From: Bacteroidota bacterium
GTDB lineage: Bacteria > Bacteroidota > Bacteroidia > Flavobacteriales > Schleiferiaceae
Length of the DNA stretch: 64,000 nt
Assembly: GCA_003385605.1 (NCBI GenBank)
Contig: QQUU01000136.1
Span: forward strand, 122,019 to 186,018
Direction of reading: 5' to 3'
Each line of letters begins with the position of its first letter. Positions within the stretch are counted from its first letter, which is position 1. Made by a program: the position numbers and the translations under genes. Below the pieces are notes generated by a model. It was not told the DNA's origin and did not search any database. It saw only the letters and a list, made by a program, of their open reading frames with translations. Below are positions 26,075-35,283 of the stretch, piece after piece.

Positions 26075-29047
26075 ATGCAAAACAAAGGATTAATTACCGC
26101 GTTCGCGATTGCTCTAGGGTTGGCCTCACTATACCAGCTCTCTTTTTCATGGGTAGCGAATGGCGTAGCAAGTGATGCAGAGGAGTTCTCTGCGGGTGAT
26201 TCGAAAGTCAAAGCAGCTTACCTAGACAGCATGATGACGCAAGAGGTATACCCAATGTTGGGATACACATATGCTGAGGTTAAGAAGCGTGAAATGAACT
26301 TAGGTCTTGACCTTAAAGGTGGTATGAACGTCATCTTGGAGGTTAGTGTGAAGGACGTACTCAAAGGAGTTGTGGCCAATGCACAAGATCCAATGTTTGT
26401 TCAAGCCATTGCAAATACAGATGCTGCTCAGAGCCAGGGTCAGGATAATTACCTAAACACCTTCTTTACAGAGTTTGATAAACTTTCTGCGGAAACCGGT
26501 GGCGGTCGTCTATTAAGTGACGCGAGCCTTTTCGGTACACCAGAAATGACAGATAAGGTTGGTTTCAACGCTTCGAACGATGCTGTACAAGCAGAGATTC
26601 GTCGTGACGTTGAGGCGGCCATTGCAAACGTATTTACTGTTTTGCGTGCACGTATTGACCAGTTCGGTGTTGTACAACCAAACATCCAGCGTTTGGAGGG
26701 TACGGGTCGTATCTTGGTAGAATTGCCTGGGGTGAAAGATCCTGCGCGTGTTCAGAAACTCCTTCAAAGTACTGCAGAGCTTCAGTTCTGGAACATGTAC
26801 GAAGGTGCTGAGGTATTGCCATTCTTGGTGAACGTAAACGAGCGCATGCGCGACCTCGTAGAAGCAGAGAAAACAGAAGTTGCCGAAACAGAGAACTTTG
26901 ATGCAATGAGCATCGACGGTACGGAAGAAGCAGATTCTACATCTTCAGATTCAACAGATGTTCTTTCTAACGTAAACCCGTTCTTCGAGATTTTCCGCCC
27001 GATGGTAAGCGAGACAGGTCAGTCTTTGCAAGGTCCACGTGTAGGTTACTCGTTGATCCGCGATACAGCGAAGGTGAACGCTATGTTGAAGCGTCCAGAG
27101 ATTCAGCAGATCATGAACCAGGAATTGCGCAATGCGAAGTTCTTGTGGAGCAACAAGCCAGAGCCAGGTTCTGATATCATCACGTTGTTGGCAATTAAGA
27201 CCAACCGCGAAGGCACGCCAGAACTAGACGGTGGTGTTATTGTGGATGCGCGTCCAGATCTTGATGAATACAACCGCAACATTGTAACCATGGCTATGAA
27301 CGGCTCTGGTGCACAAAAATGGCAACGTCTTACTGCAGAAGCAGCGGCTCAAACGCCAAAGCGTTCTGTAGCGGTAGTTCTCGATAACTACGTATACTCT
27401 TACCCTCAAGTACAAAATGAAATTGCTGGCGGTCGTACACAGATCACGGGTAACTTCACTGCTGAGGAAGCTTCCGATTTAGCAAACATCCTACGTGCAG
27501 GTAAGCTAGATGCTCCAGCGCGTATTATCCAGGCGGACGTTGTTGGTCCATCATTGGGTAAGGAGGCTATTTCAGATTCTATCAACTCTTTCGCCATCGC
27601 ACTTGCACTGGTATTGTTGTACATGTACTTCTACTACAGCGGTGCAGGTTTGGTAGCAAACTTGGCGCTATTGGTGAACATGTTCTTCATCTTTGGTATC
27701 CTCAACAGCTTTGGTGCGGTATTGACGCTTCCAGGTATGGCAGGTATCGTATTGACGATCGGTATGGCGGTGGATGCGAACGTGATCATCTTCGAGCGTA
27801 TTCGTGAAGAGTTGCGCTTGGGTAAAGGTCTTCGTGCCGCTCTTGTAGACGGTTACAAGAACTCGAACAGTGCCATTATTGATGCGAACGTTACTACGCT
27901 TATCGTAGGTATTATCCTATATTCTTTCGGTACGGGTCCAATTCGTGGTTTCGCAACCACGCTAATCATCGGTATCCTGACCTCTTTGTTCTCTGCACTC
28001 TTTATTTCACGTGTAGTGTTCGAGAGCCGATTGGGCAAGAAGAAGAACGTAGCCTTCTCTACAAAGACTACAGAAAACTGGTACACCAACATCAACTTTG
28101 ACTTTTTGTCGAAGCGTCGTTTGGCGTACATCGTATCGTCAATCGTAATCGTGATCGGTTTGGCATCTCTATTTACGAAAGGTCTAAACCTTGGTGTTGA
28201 TTTCGTAGGTGGTCGTTCGTTCCAGGTACGCTTTGATCAAAGTGTTGAGGTAAGCGACGTAGCTGAATCGCTAAGCGAAGTATTGGTAGATGCAGAAGGC
28301 AATGCCTTTACACCAGTGGTTAAAACATTGGGCGAGTCGAACCAGGTAATCATTACTACAAACTACCGCATCGGTGAAACCGGTCCAGCAGTAGATGAAG
28401 ACATCACGAACAAACTTTACGCTGGTGTGAGCGGATTCTTCTCGGAAGAAATCTCACGTGAAGACTTCTTTACTGACGAGACTGAGGAAGCCATCGGTTT
28501 GGTAGGTTCACGTGTTGTTGGGCCAACTATCGCAGACGATATTAAGACAGGTGCTGTATACAGTATCATCTTCTCACTCATCGTAGTATTCTTATACATC
28601 TTGGGTCGATTCCGCAAGTGGCAGTTCTCTTTGGGTGCTGTAGCTGCACTATTGCACGATGTATTGTTTGTATTGGGTCTGTTCTCTATTCTCGACGGTG
28701 TGTTGCCGTTCCAGTTGGAGGTAGATCAAGCATTCATTGCAGCCATCCTAACGGTTATTGGTTACTCGTTGAACGATACAGTGGTTGTATTTGACCGTAT
28801 TCGTGAAAACATGGGAAGCCGTAAGGCGAACTTCGAAGCAGGGGTGAACAAATCGTTGAACCAGACATTGAGCCGTACGTTCAATACCTCTTTGACAACG
28901 TTCTTCGTACTTCTCGTGATCTTCCTATTCGGTGGTGAAGTCATCCGTGGTTTCATGTTTGCACTTCTAGTAGGTGTCCTCGTAGGTACTTACAGCTCAT
29001 TGTTCATTGCTACTCCAGTAATGTTCGATGCGTCGAAGGAGAAATAA
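26075..29047 (+). CDS. secDF: fused protein translocase subunit SecDF
   Basis: The 990-residue protein joins SecD (about 1-650) and SecF (about 670-990). SecD shows LGLDLKGGMNVILEV, the periplasmic domain with ARIDQFGVVQPNIQRL and RILVELPGV, and the membrane part with GMAVDANVIIFERIREEL. SecF starts at NINFDFLSKRRLAY and includes GVDFVGGRSFQVRF and GYSLNDTVVVFDRIREN. About twelve membrane helices are expected. SecDF uses the ion gradient to complete Sec export. An acidic, Ser/Thr-rich insert near residues 275-310 lies in the SecD periplasmic region. Fusion is normal in Bacteroidota. It is monocistronic. Confidence 0.96.
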   Translation: MQNKGLITAFAIALGLASLYQLSFSWVANGVASDAEEFSAGDSKVKAAYLDSMMTQEVYPMLGYTYAEVKKREMNLGLDLKGGMNVILEVSVKDVLKGVVANAQDPMFVQAIANTDAAQSQGQDNYLNTFFTEFDKLSAETGGGRLLSDASLFGTPEMTDKVGFNASNDAVQAEIRRDVEAAIANVFTVLRARIDQFGVVQPNIQRLEGTGRILVELPGVKDPARVQKLLQSTAELQFWNMYEGAEVLPFLVNVNERMRDLVEAEKTEVAETENFDAMSIDGTEEADSTSSDSTDVLSNVNPFFEIFRPMVSETGQSLQGPRVGYSLIRDTAKVNAMLKRPEIQQIMNQELRNAKFLWSNKPEPGSDIITLLAIKTNREGTPELDGGVIVDARPDLDEYNRNIVTMAMNGSGAQKWQRLTAEAAAQTPKRSVAVVLDNYVYSYPQVQNEIAGGRTQITGNFTAEEASDLANILRAGKLDAPARIIQADVVGPSLGKEAISDSINSFAIALALVLLYMYFYYSGAGLVANLALLVNMFFIFGILNSFGAVLTLPGMAGIVLTIGMAVDANVIIFERIREELRLGKGLRAALVDGYKNSNSAIIDANVTTLIVGIILYSFGTGPIRGFATTLIIGILTSLFSALFISRVVFESRLGKKKNVAFSTKTTENWYTNINFDFLSKRRLAYIVSSIVIVIGLASLFTKGLNLGVDFVGGRSFQVRFDQSVEVSDVAESLSEVLVDAEGNAFTPVVKTLGESNQVIITTNYRIGETGPAVDEDITNKLYAGVSGFFSEEISREDFFTDETEEAIGLVGSRVVGPTIADDIKTGAVYSIIFSLIVVFLYILGRFRKWQFSLGAVAALLHDVLFVLGLFSILDGVLPFQLEVDQAFIAAILTVIGYSLNDTVVVFDRIRENMGSRKANFEAGVNKSLNQTLSRTFNTSLTTFFVLLVIFLFGGEVIRGFMFALLVGVLVGTYSSLFIATPVMFDASKEK

Positions 29048-29065
29048 GAAAATTGATATCTGAAA

Positions 29066-29103
29066 GGAGCCCCGTTGCGCGCAGCGCAACGGGGCTTTTT
29101 GTT
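29066..29103 (+). terminator. intrinsic terminator of secDF
   Basis: AGCCCCGTTGCGC (29068-29080) and GCGCAACGGGGCT (29084-29096) form a perfect 13-bp stem with a GCA triloop and a T-rich tail. The core GCGC-GCA-GCGC is the same as in the mdh terminator. Confidence 0.9.
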
Positions 29104-29111
29104 TAAATTTG
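29104..29111 (+). promoter_or_regulatory. candidate -7 box of tatA
   Basis: TAAATTTG followed by C is a perfect TAnnTTTG match directly after the secDF terminator tail and only 4 bases before the tatA ATG, implying a very short or absent leader. Confidence 0.45.
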
Positions 29112-29115
29112 CCCC

Positions 29116-29394
29116 ATGTCACATACATTCCTTTTGTTCAACATCAGTGGAGGCGAGTTTATACTCGTTGCATTAATCTTCTTGGTCCTCTTCGGCCCAA
29201 AGCAAATCCCAACGATGGCGAGATCAGCAGCAAAAGTCATTAAGCAGGTTCGCAACGCTACGAATGATATCAAGAGAGAAATTATGGACAGCGCTGAGGA
29301 TCAAAAATTGACCGAAGTGAAAAAGACCATCGAAGAAGGTCGCGACGCTTTTAAAGAAGTGACCGATTCCATTAAAAGAGGTACCAAGATTTGA
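29116..29394 (+). CDS. tatA: Sec-independent translocase TatA/E-type subunit
   Basis: The 92-residue protein has the TatA plan: a short N-terminus, one membrane helix (GGEFILVALIFLVLFG), the hinge FGPKQIPTMAR and a long amphipathic, charged helix to the end. TatA oligomers form the twin-arginine pore with TatC. No tatC is in the window. The TGA stop overlaps the TTG start of the next gene, so the two are cotranslated. Confidence 0.85.
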   Translation: MSHTFLLFNISGGEFILVALIFLVLFGPKQIPTMARSAAKVIKQVRNATNDIKREIMDSAEDQKLTEVKKTIEEGRDAFKEVTDSIKRGTKI

Positions 29395-30329
29395 TAGCAT
29401 TGTTTCTCCTTGGCGGATTCGCCCTGCTCTTGGTCGGCGGAGAGTTTCTCGTCCGGGGCAGTGTTGGTATTGCACTAAAGCTTCGTGTTTCAAAGGTGGT
29501 CATTGGATTGACCTTGGTAGCTTTTGCAACAAGTGCCCCAGAGTTGCTCGTGAGTGTCGTAGCTGCTACTAGAGGTAAGAGTGATATCGCTTTAGGAAAT
29601 GTCATTGGATCTAATATCGCGAACATAGGACTCATTCTAGGGTTGACAGCATTAGTCTATAAGATGAAGGCGGTTCGTATGCATTACCGCAATGATTGGC
29701 TATTCCTGCTCTTGGCGAATGCACTATTGGCGGTATTCCTGTTTTACGGCGGAATTACTACCGGACAAGGTTTGTTACTTGTTGCCCTTCTTGTGGGTTA
29801 CAATATTCAAAAGATTCGCTCGGCACGAAGAAACCGCAACCTTGCCATCGGTGAAGAAATCGAAGAGATTCGTCTTCCGGTATGGAAAGGAGTGGTGTTG
29901 CTCATCGTCGGGGCGTTGGGCCTTTCATTTGGCGCAAAATTCTTCGTCAGTGGCATTAGCGCACTTGCCATTCATTTCGGTATGACAGAGCGATTTGTGG
30001 CAGTAACGATGGTTGCTTTTGGCACGAGTGTTCCAGAATTGGCTGCAAGTTTCATGGCAGCACGAAAGGGAGAAAGTGATATCGCTATCGGAAACATCAT
30101 TGGATCGAACATCTTTAACATCTTATCGGTATTGGGCTTTACTGCTCTTGTTCAGCCAATTACCCTCCAAGATGCCGCTCTCTTTACCTTTGATTTTCAC
30201 GCATCGGTATTCTTCACATTGTTAATAATTCCACTGATGAGTCTCTTTACGAAGGACCGATTGGACCGTTTGGAAGGGGCATTGTTGCTAGGTTTTTACC
30301 TAATCTTTATTTCATCCTTAGTTTTTTAA
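29391..30329 (+). CDS. CaCA-family calcium/sodium antiporter (YrbG-like)
   Basis: The 312-residue membrane protein has about ten helices in two inverted halves. Each half carries an alpha-repeat: FATSAPELLVSV with GNVIGSNIANIG, and FGTSVPELAASF with GNIIGSNIFNIL, containing the ion-coordinating Glu and Asn residues. The family exchanges Ca2+ for Na+ or K+. The start is a TTG within TTGA overlapping the tatA stop, and no better start exists without losing the first helix. Confidence 0.9.
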   Translation: MIALFLLGGFALLLVGGEFLVRGSVGIALKLRVSKVVIGLTLVAFATSAPELLVSVVAATRGKSDIALGNVIGSNIANIGLILGLTALVYKMKAVRMHYRNDWLFLLLANALLAVFLFYGGITTGQGLLLVALLVGYNIQKIRSARRNRNLAIGEEIEEIRLPVWKGVVLLIVGALGLSFGAKFFVSGISALAIHFGMTERFVAVTMVAFGTSVPELAASFMAARKGESDIAIGNIIGSNIFNILSVLGFTALVQPITLQDAALFTFDFHASVFFTLLIIPLMSLFTKDRLDRLEGALLLGFYLIFISSLVF

Positions 30330-30362
30330 GGGGTCACCTAGTAAATAGTTAATAATTTTTTA

Positions 30363-30393
30363 TTGCACCCCTCCTTTTTAGGGGGTATCTTTG
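30363..30393 (+). promoter_or_regulatory. glnN promoter with an inverted repeat in its spacer
   Basis: TTG (30363-30365), a 20-base spacer and TATCTTTG (30386-30393) give one of the two best-formed promoters in the window. The spacer contains ACCCCT (30367-30372) and AGGGGGT (30380-30386), an inverted repeat separated by CCTTTTT, which could be an operator. The ATG follows 22 bases after the box. Confidence 0.65.
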
Positions 30394-30415
30394 GCGCAAA
30401 TAAAAATTTAACCAC

Positions 30416-32608
30416 ATGCCAACGGTAAGATTTCTAGCACTAGAAGAAACAATGGGGCGCAAGCCACAGCACTTCGAAGCACCTGGAACAAGAGTTTCAG
30501 AATACTTCGGTTCTCGCGTATTCAACAGAAAAGCAATGCGCGAATACATGACTTCAGAAGCCTACAAGGCTGTTATTGACGCAATGGATAACGGTACCAA
30601 AATCAACCGCAACATTGCCGATCAGGTAGCTGCAGGTATGAAAGCTTGGGCTTTGAATTTGGGAGCAACGCATTATACACACTGGTTCCAGCCACTTACT
30701 GGTGCGACTGCAGAAAAGCACGATTCTTTCTTTGAGCCTACTGGAAATGGTGAGGCGATTGAGAAATTCTCAGGCGGTATGTTGGTACAGCAAGAGCCGG
30801 ATGCATCTTCTTTCCCGAACGGTGGTATTCGTAATACATTCGAAGCTCGTGGTTACACAGCTTGGGATCCTACGTCACCAGCTTTTGTTTTCGGAAGCAC
30901 TTTATGTATTCCTACTGTATTCGTTTCTTACACAGGTGAGGCACTAGATTACAAGACTCCATTATTACGTGCATTGCAAGCAGTAGATAGTGCTGCAACT
31001 GCAGTATGTAAGTACTTCGATAAGAACGTAACGAAAGTAAATGCAACCCTAGGTTGGGAGCAAGAGTACTTCTTGGTAGACGAAGCATATTTTGCAGCGC
31101 GTCCAGATTTACAATTGGCAGGTCGTGCTCTTGTGGGGCACGCACCAGCGAAGGGCCAGCAGTTGGACGATCACTACTTTGGTTCTATTCCAGAGCGTGC
31201 CATTGAGTTCATGAAAGAATTAGAATACGAAAGCCGCATCTTAGGTATTCCAGTAAAAACTCGTCACAATGAGGTGGCACCAGCACAGTACGAATTTGCT
31301 CCTGTATTTGAAGAGGCAAACGTTGCAGTAGACCACAACTCATTGTTCATGGACCTCATGGAGAAAGTGGCACGTCGTCACAACTTCCGTGTGTTGTTGC
31401 ACGAAAAGCCGTTTGCAAACATTAACGGTTCAGGTAAGCACAACAACTGGTCGTTGGCAACAAATACCGGTGTTAACCTTTTGGCTCCTGGATCTACTCC
31501 AATGAGCAACTTGATGTTCTTGACGTTCTTCATCAACAGCATCAAGGCAGTATACCGTCACGCAGATTTGATTCGCGCGTCTATCGGTTCAGCAGGTAAC
31601 GAGCACCGTTTGGGTGCAAACGAGGCTCCACCAGCAATTATCTCAGTATTCATCGGTCAGCAGTTAAGCGCTGTTTTGGACCAATTGGAAAATGTTAAGG
31701 GCGGCAAAATGACGCCTGAAGAGAAGACCGATCTGAAATTGAATGTAGTAGGTAAAATTCCAGATGTACTTCTAGATAACACAGATCGTAACCGTACTTC
31801 ACCGTTTGCCTTTACAGGTAACAAGTTTGAATTGCGTGCTGCTGGTTCTGCTTCAAACTGTGCACAGCCAATGACTGTTTTGAATGCGGCGATGGCAGAG
31901 CAATTGATCGAATTCAAAGCGGATGTTGATGCCCTTATCGAGAAAGATGGGTTAAAGAAAGATGAAGCCATCTTTAGCGTATTGAAGCGTTACATCACTG
32001 AGAGTAAAGCGATCCGCTTCGAAGGTGATGGATACGGTGATGCTTGGAAGGAAGAAGCTGCGAAGCGTGGTTTGAACAACGAGCCATCAACGCCTCGTGC
32101 ACTTGATGCATACGTTAGCGAGCAAACATTGGGTATGTTCGAAGCAATGGGAGTAATGAGCCACCGTGAGGCAGAAGCACGTCATGAGATCTTGCTTGAG
32201 TCGTACTTCATGAAGATTCAAATCGAATCACGTGTTCTTGGTGACCTAGCAGGTAACCACATTGTTCCTACAGCGATCAAGTACCAGAATACATTGATTG
32301 ACAACGTACAGCGTTTGAAGGAAATTATGGATGCAGATACTTTCGCAAGTATCGCTAAAGAGCAGCTTGACATGATCAAAGAAATCAGCGCGAGAATTTC
32401 TAAGATTTTGTCTTCGAAAGATGCTATGCTTCAGGCTCGTAAGGATGCAAATGCGCTTGAAGATGTACGCGAAAAAGCAATCGCTTACTACGACAACGTG
32501 AAGCCTTACTTCGACGTTATCCGTTACGAAAGCGACAAGCTAGAATTGATGATTGACGATGAACAATGGCCAATGCCGAAGTTCCGTGAAATGCTTTACA
32601 CGCGTTAA
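30416..32608 (+). CDS. glnN: glutamine synthetase type III
   Basis: The 730-residue protein has the size of GSIII, far longer than GSI or GSII. Signatures include YTHWFQPLTG near residue 80, GWEQEYFLVD, RHNEVAPAQYEFAP, INGSGKHNNWSL and GNEHRLGANEAPPAI, covering the ammonium/glutamate and ATP sites. It makes glutamine from glutamate, ammonia and ATP. GSIII is the usual ammonium-assimilating enzyme in Bacteroidota and is commonly nitrogen-regulated. It is monocistronic, with its own promoter and terminator. Confidence 0.97.
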   Translation: MPTVRFLALEETMGRKPQHFEAPGTRVSEYFGSRVFNRKAMREYMTSEAYKAVIDAMDNGTKINRNIADQVAAGMKAWALNLGATHYTHWFQPLTGATAEKHDSFFEPTGNGEAIEKFSGGMLVQQEPDASSFPNGGIRNTFEARGYTAWDPTSPAFVFGSTLCIPTVFVSYTGEALDYKTPLLRALQAVDSAATAVCKYFDKNVTKVNATLGWEQEYFLVDEAYFAARPDLQLAGRALVGHAPAKGQQLDDHYFGSIPERAIEFMKELEYESRILGIPVKTRHNEVAPAQYEFAPVFEEANVAVDHNSLFMDLMEKVARRHNFRVLLHEKPFANINGSGKHNNWSLATNTGVNLLAPGSTPMSNLMFLTFFINSIKAVYRHADLIRASIGSAGNEHRLGANEAPPAIISVFIGQQLSAVLDQLENVKGGKMTPEEKTDLKLNVVGKIPDVLLDNTDRNRTSPFAFTGNKFELRAAGSASNCAQPMTVLNAAMAEQLIEFKADVDALIEKDGLKKDEAIFSVLKRYITESKAIRFEGDGYGDAWKEEAAKRGLNNEPSTPRALDAYVSEQTLGMFEAMGVMSHREAEARHEILLESYFMKIQIESRVLGDLAGNHIVPTAIKYQNTLIDNVQRLKEIMDADTFASIAKEQLDMIKEISARISKILSSKDAMLQARKDANALEDVREKAIAYYDNVKPYFDVIRYESDKLELMIDDEQWPMPKFREMLYTR

Positions 32609-32612
32609 TTCA

Positions 32613-32628
32613 AATTTCAATTGAAATT
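32613..32628. repeat. 16-bp perfect palindrome after glnN
   Basis: AATTTCAATTGAAATT is a perfect palindrome starting 5 bases after the glnN stop and 11 bases before the terminator stem. It may be an AT-rich protein site or a chance sequence. Confidence 0.5.
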
Positions 32629-32638
32629 ATACTTTAGA

Positions 32639-32670
32639 GAAACCCTGCTTCGGCGGGGTTTCTTTTTTTA
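32639..32670 (+). terminator. intrinsic terminator of glnN with TTCG tetraloop
   Basis: GAAACCCTGC (32639-32648) pairs with GCGGGGTTTC (32653-32662), with one wobble, around the stable TTCG loop, followed by a run of Ts. Confidence 0.88.
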
Positions 32671-32714
32671 TTTTGGCTATATTGGGAACGCTTAAACACT
32701 AGAATAAAGTTCTA

Positions 32715-35213
32715 ATGCAAATACGCAGATATTTTCTACTTGTCGCTGCCATGATAGCCATGCCTATGGCAATGGTAGCACAAGATGCCGACATCGAGGA
32801 TGTTGAGATTGAAATTCACAAGACCACTAAAAAGGCCGACGAATACTTTGAATCAAAGGAGTATAGCACAGCTGTAGAGGTATACGCTAAAGCCTATTCC
32901 AAGGAAAAAAGCCGCGAGCAGAAGCAGCGCATTTCCTACAACATGGCAGAATGCTACCGCAATACAGGGCAGTTCAAAAGAGCGGCGAGCTATTACCTGC
33001 GTGCCCAGAAATTGGGTTATGGTGCTTTGGCCGGCCTGGGCTACGCCGAAATGCTTCAGAGTCAAGGCGAGTATGAGGATGCTATTGTGGCTTACGAAGA
33101 ATACAAAAAGCTTATACCGTCAGATCCGCGTGCAGAAGAAGGTATCCAAGCATGTCGTCAAGCGGCTACTTGGGTTGAATCAGGTTCATTGTTCTCGTTA
33201 GACAATGCAAAAGATTTAAATTCTAAGAAATCAGATTACGCCATTGCTTACGCTGGTAAGCGCGGTAAAGAGGACCTTACCTTGATGGTAAGCTCCATGA
33301 GAGATAATTCAACAGGTAAGAAAGAGGACGGCTGGACCGGTCAGCGTTTTTCTGATATCTACGTGATTGAGGGGCAAAAGAAAAAAGGCAAGCGCAAGAA
33401 AGGAAAAGAGGCAAATGCAAACGATGAGATTGTTTGGGGCGACCTCGAATCCATTGGCGAGGTAATCAATACCAAAGATCACGAAGGGGTACTTACTTTC
33501 GACTCGAGAGGCAAGACCATGTACTTCACCAAATGTATCAAGCTTAAGAATGTAAAAATGGGTTGTGCCATTTACTCTACGAAGAAAGTAGGGCAGGATT
33601 GGGCAAATCCAGAGCCAGTTGTTATTGCTGTCGATTCTAACGCTTCTGTGGGTCACCCGGCGTTAAGCCCGGATGATAAGACTCTGTATTTCGCAGGCGA
33701 ATTGAGTGGCGGTAAGGGCGGTAGAGACATCTACATGACGACTTACGACAGACGTCGTCGCGAGTGGAAAGAACCAACTTCATTGAGTATTAATACACGC
33801 GGAGATGAGCTGTATCCATATATCCACGGAGACGGATACTTGTATTTCTCGTCAAACGGTCGCCCTGGTATGGGTGGGTTTGATTGTTACCGAGTAAAAT
33901 TGGACGATCTAGGACAGCCAATTGGTGACGTAGAGAATATGTTGAGTCCAATCAACTCTGAAGGCGACGATATCGCATTACGTTGGATTCCTGGTGATAA
34001 CACACAAAGAGGATTTGTGGTGTCTAACCGTAAAGGAACTCGCGGTGAGCACGATATCTGGTACGTTACAGAGTGGACCAAACAGTTCGTTGTTTCAGGT
34101 ACTGTGGTAAGTACTAAAAACGGCAAGCCAGTAAAAGATGTGGCCATCGAAGTAAGTGATAAGAAAGGCGGTTCGTTTACCATCACTACCGATGCCAACG
34201 GTAATTTCGGCATACCAAAAGGACGCCTTGAGGAAGATATGTCGTACAAGTTGAACATGTCTCGCAAGAAGTTCTTGAATGCTATTGGTGACATTAGTAC
34301 TGAGAATCTTGCACTGACGGATTACTCGAGAGTAAAAGAGGACAGAGAGTATGTGAAATCGTACAACCTAACTTTAAAGATGGATCCGATTGAAGTTCCT
34401 ATTGTACTTCCAAACGTATTCTTCGATCTTGCTAAATCTGACCTGCGCGACGAGAGTAAAGTGGCGCTAGATACGGTATTCAATATCCTACAACGCAACC
34501 CGAACATTACTATTGGTCTACGTTCACATACGGATTACCGTGATACAGACGCTAAGAACCAGGTGCTTTCTCAGGCACGTGCTCAGAGCTGTGTGGATTA
34601 CCTCATAGAAAAAGGGATCCCTGCAGATCGTTTAACTGCTGTAGGTATGGGTGAAGGAGAGCCTTTCACTATTCCTAACGGTTACACGGGTTACGGCTCA
34701 GATAAATTCAAAGAGGGCGACAAGCTCACAGAAAGCTTTATTAAACGATTAGGCGGTGACGATCAAGAGGTGGCTAACCAGATCAACCGTCGTACGGATT
34801 TCAAGGTGCTTTCAGATGATTATGTGCCTTCTGCACCAGTTGCTACTGCTGATGGTGAGCCAGGGTTGGCACCGGCCAAGAAGAACGAGAACCCAATCGG
34901 TCAAACCATTACTCTAGGGCCTAAAGACCGTTCACTCGGTAAGATTGCCATGCAGAACGGCATGAACGTGGTAGAGTTGAAGAAGTTGAACGCTGGGTTG
35001 CGTGGTGCGCGTCCAATGCCAGGAATGGTACTTAAGATTACTAAGAATGGTGATTACACAGAGTTTGACGCAACACACTACCAAGTACAACGTGGCGACC
35101 AGCTTCGCTCTATTGCTAAGAAGGTTGGTTCAGATGTGAAGACATTGAAATCGTTGAACGGTATTAAGAACGATAAGGAATTGATTATTGGGTCTTGGAT
35201 CCAAACCAAGTAG
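32715..35213 (+). CDS. PorE-like outer-membrane protein: TPR, PD40 repeats, OmpA domain and LysM repeats
   Basis: The 832-residue protein has a signal peptide (ending MVAQDADIED), TPR helices (about 35-155), a PD40-type beta-propeller (about 185-440, with SPDDKTLYFAGE and GDGYLYFSSNGRPGMGGFD), a carboxypeptidase-regulatory-like domain (about 455-540, VSGTVVSTKNGKPVKDV), an OmpA peptidoglycan-binding domain (about 555-700, VFFDLAKSDLR, RSHTDYRDT) and two LysM-like stretches at the C-terminus (about 725-832). The first four parts match PorE (PG1058) of the Porphyromonas T9SS. The LysM tail is an addition to that plan. A structural link between T9SS or the outer membrane and the wall is inferred. 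Confidence 0.85.
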   Translation: MQIRRYFLLVAAMIAMPMAMVAQDADIEDVEIEIHKTTKKADEYFESKEYSTAVEVYAKAYSKEKSREQKQRISYNMAECYRNTGQFKRAASYYLRAQKLGYGALAGLGYAEMLQSQGEYEDAIVAYEEYKKLIPSDPRAEEGIQACRQAATWVESGSLFSLDNAKDLNSKKSDYAIAYAGKRGKEDLTLMVSSMRDNSTGKKEDGWTGQRFSDIYVIEGQKKKGKRKKGKEANANDEIVWGDLESIGEVINTKDHEGVLTFDSRGKTMYFTKCIKLKNVKMGCAIYSTKKVGQDWANPEPVVIAVDSNASVGHPALSPDDKTLYFAGELSGGKGGRDIYMTTYDRRRREWKEPTSLSINTRGDELYPYIHGDGYLYFSSNGRPGMGGFDCYRVKLDDLGQPIGDVENMLSPINSEGDDIALRWIPGDNTQRGFVVSNRKGTRGEHDIWYVTEWTKQFVVSGTVVSTKNGKPVKDVAIEVSDKKGGSFTITTDANGNFGIPKGRLEEDMSYKLNMSRKKFLNAIGDISTENLALTDYSRVKEDREYVKSYNLTLKMDPIEVPIVLPNVFFDLAKSDLRDESKVALDTVFNILQRNPNITIGLRSHTDYRDTDAKNQVLSQARAQSCVDYLIEKGIPADRLTAVGMGEGEPFTIPNGYTGYGSDKFKEGDKLTESFIKRLGGDDQEVANQINRRTDFKVLSDDYVPSAPVATADGEPGLAPAKKNENPIGQTITLGPKDRSLGKIAMQNGMNVVELKKLNAGLRGARPMPGMVLKITKNGDYTEFDATHYQVQRGDQLRSIAKKVGSDVKTLKSLNGIKNDKELIIGSWIQTK

Positions 35214-35233
35214 ATAACTCCTTGATAAAAGAG

Positions 35234-35266
35234 AAGCGCGCACGGGTATCCCGTGCGCGCTTTCTC
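35234..35266 (+). terminator. intrinsic terminator after the PorE-like gene
   Basis: AGCGCGCACGGG (35235-35246) pairs perfectly with CCCGTGCGCGCT (35250-35261) around TAT, and the flanking GAGA/TTTCTC extends the stem. The T tract is interrupted (TTTCTCGTTATTTTT) and runs into the purM -7 box. Confidence 0.75.
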
Positions 35267-35268
35267 GT

Positions 35269-35276
35269 TATTTTTG
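35269..35276 (+). promoter_or_regulatory. -7 box of the purM-prfA-pyrF operon
   Basis: TATTTTTG followed by CAGC is a perfect match to TAnnTTTG, ending 7 bases before the purM ATG, so the leader must be only a few bases long. The upstream spacer is occupied by the preceding terminator stem. Confidence 0.5.
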
Positions 35277-35283
35277 CAGCACT

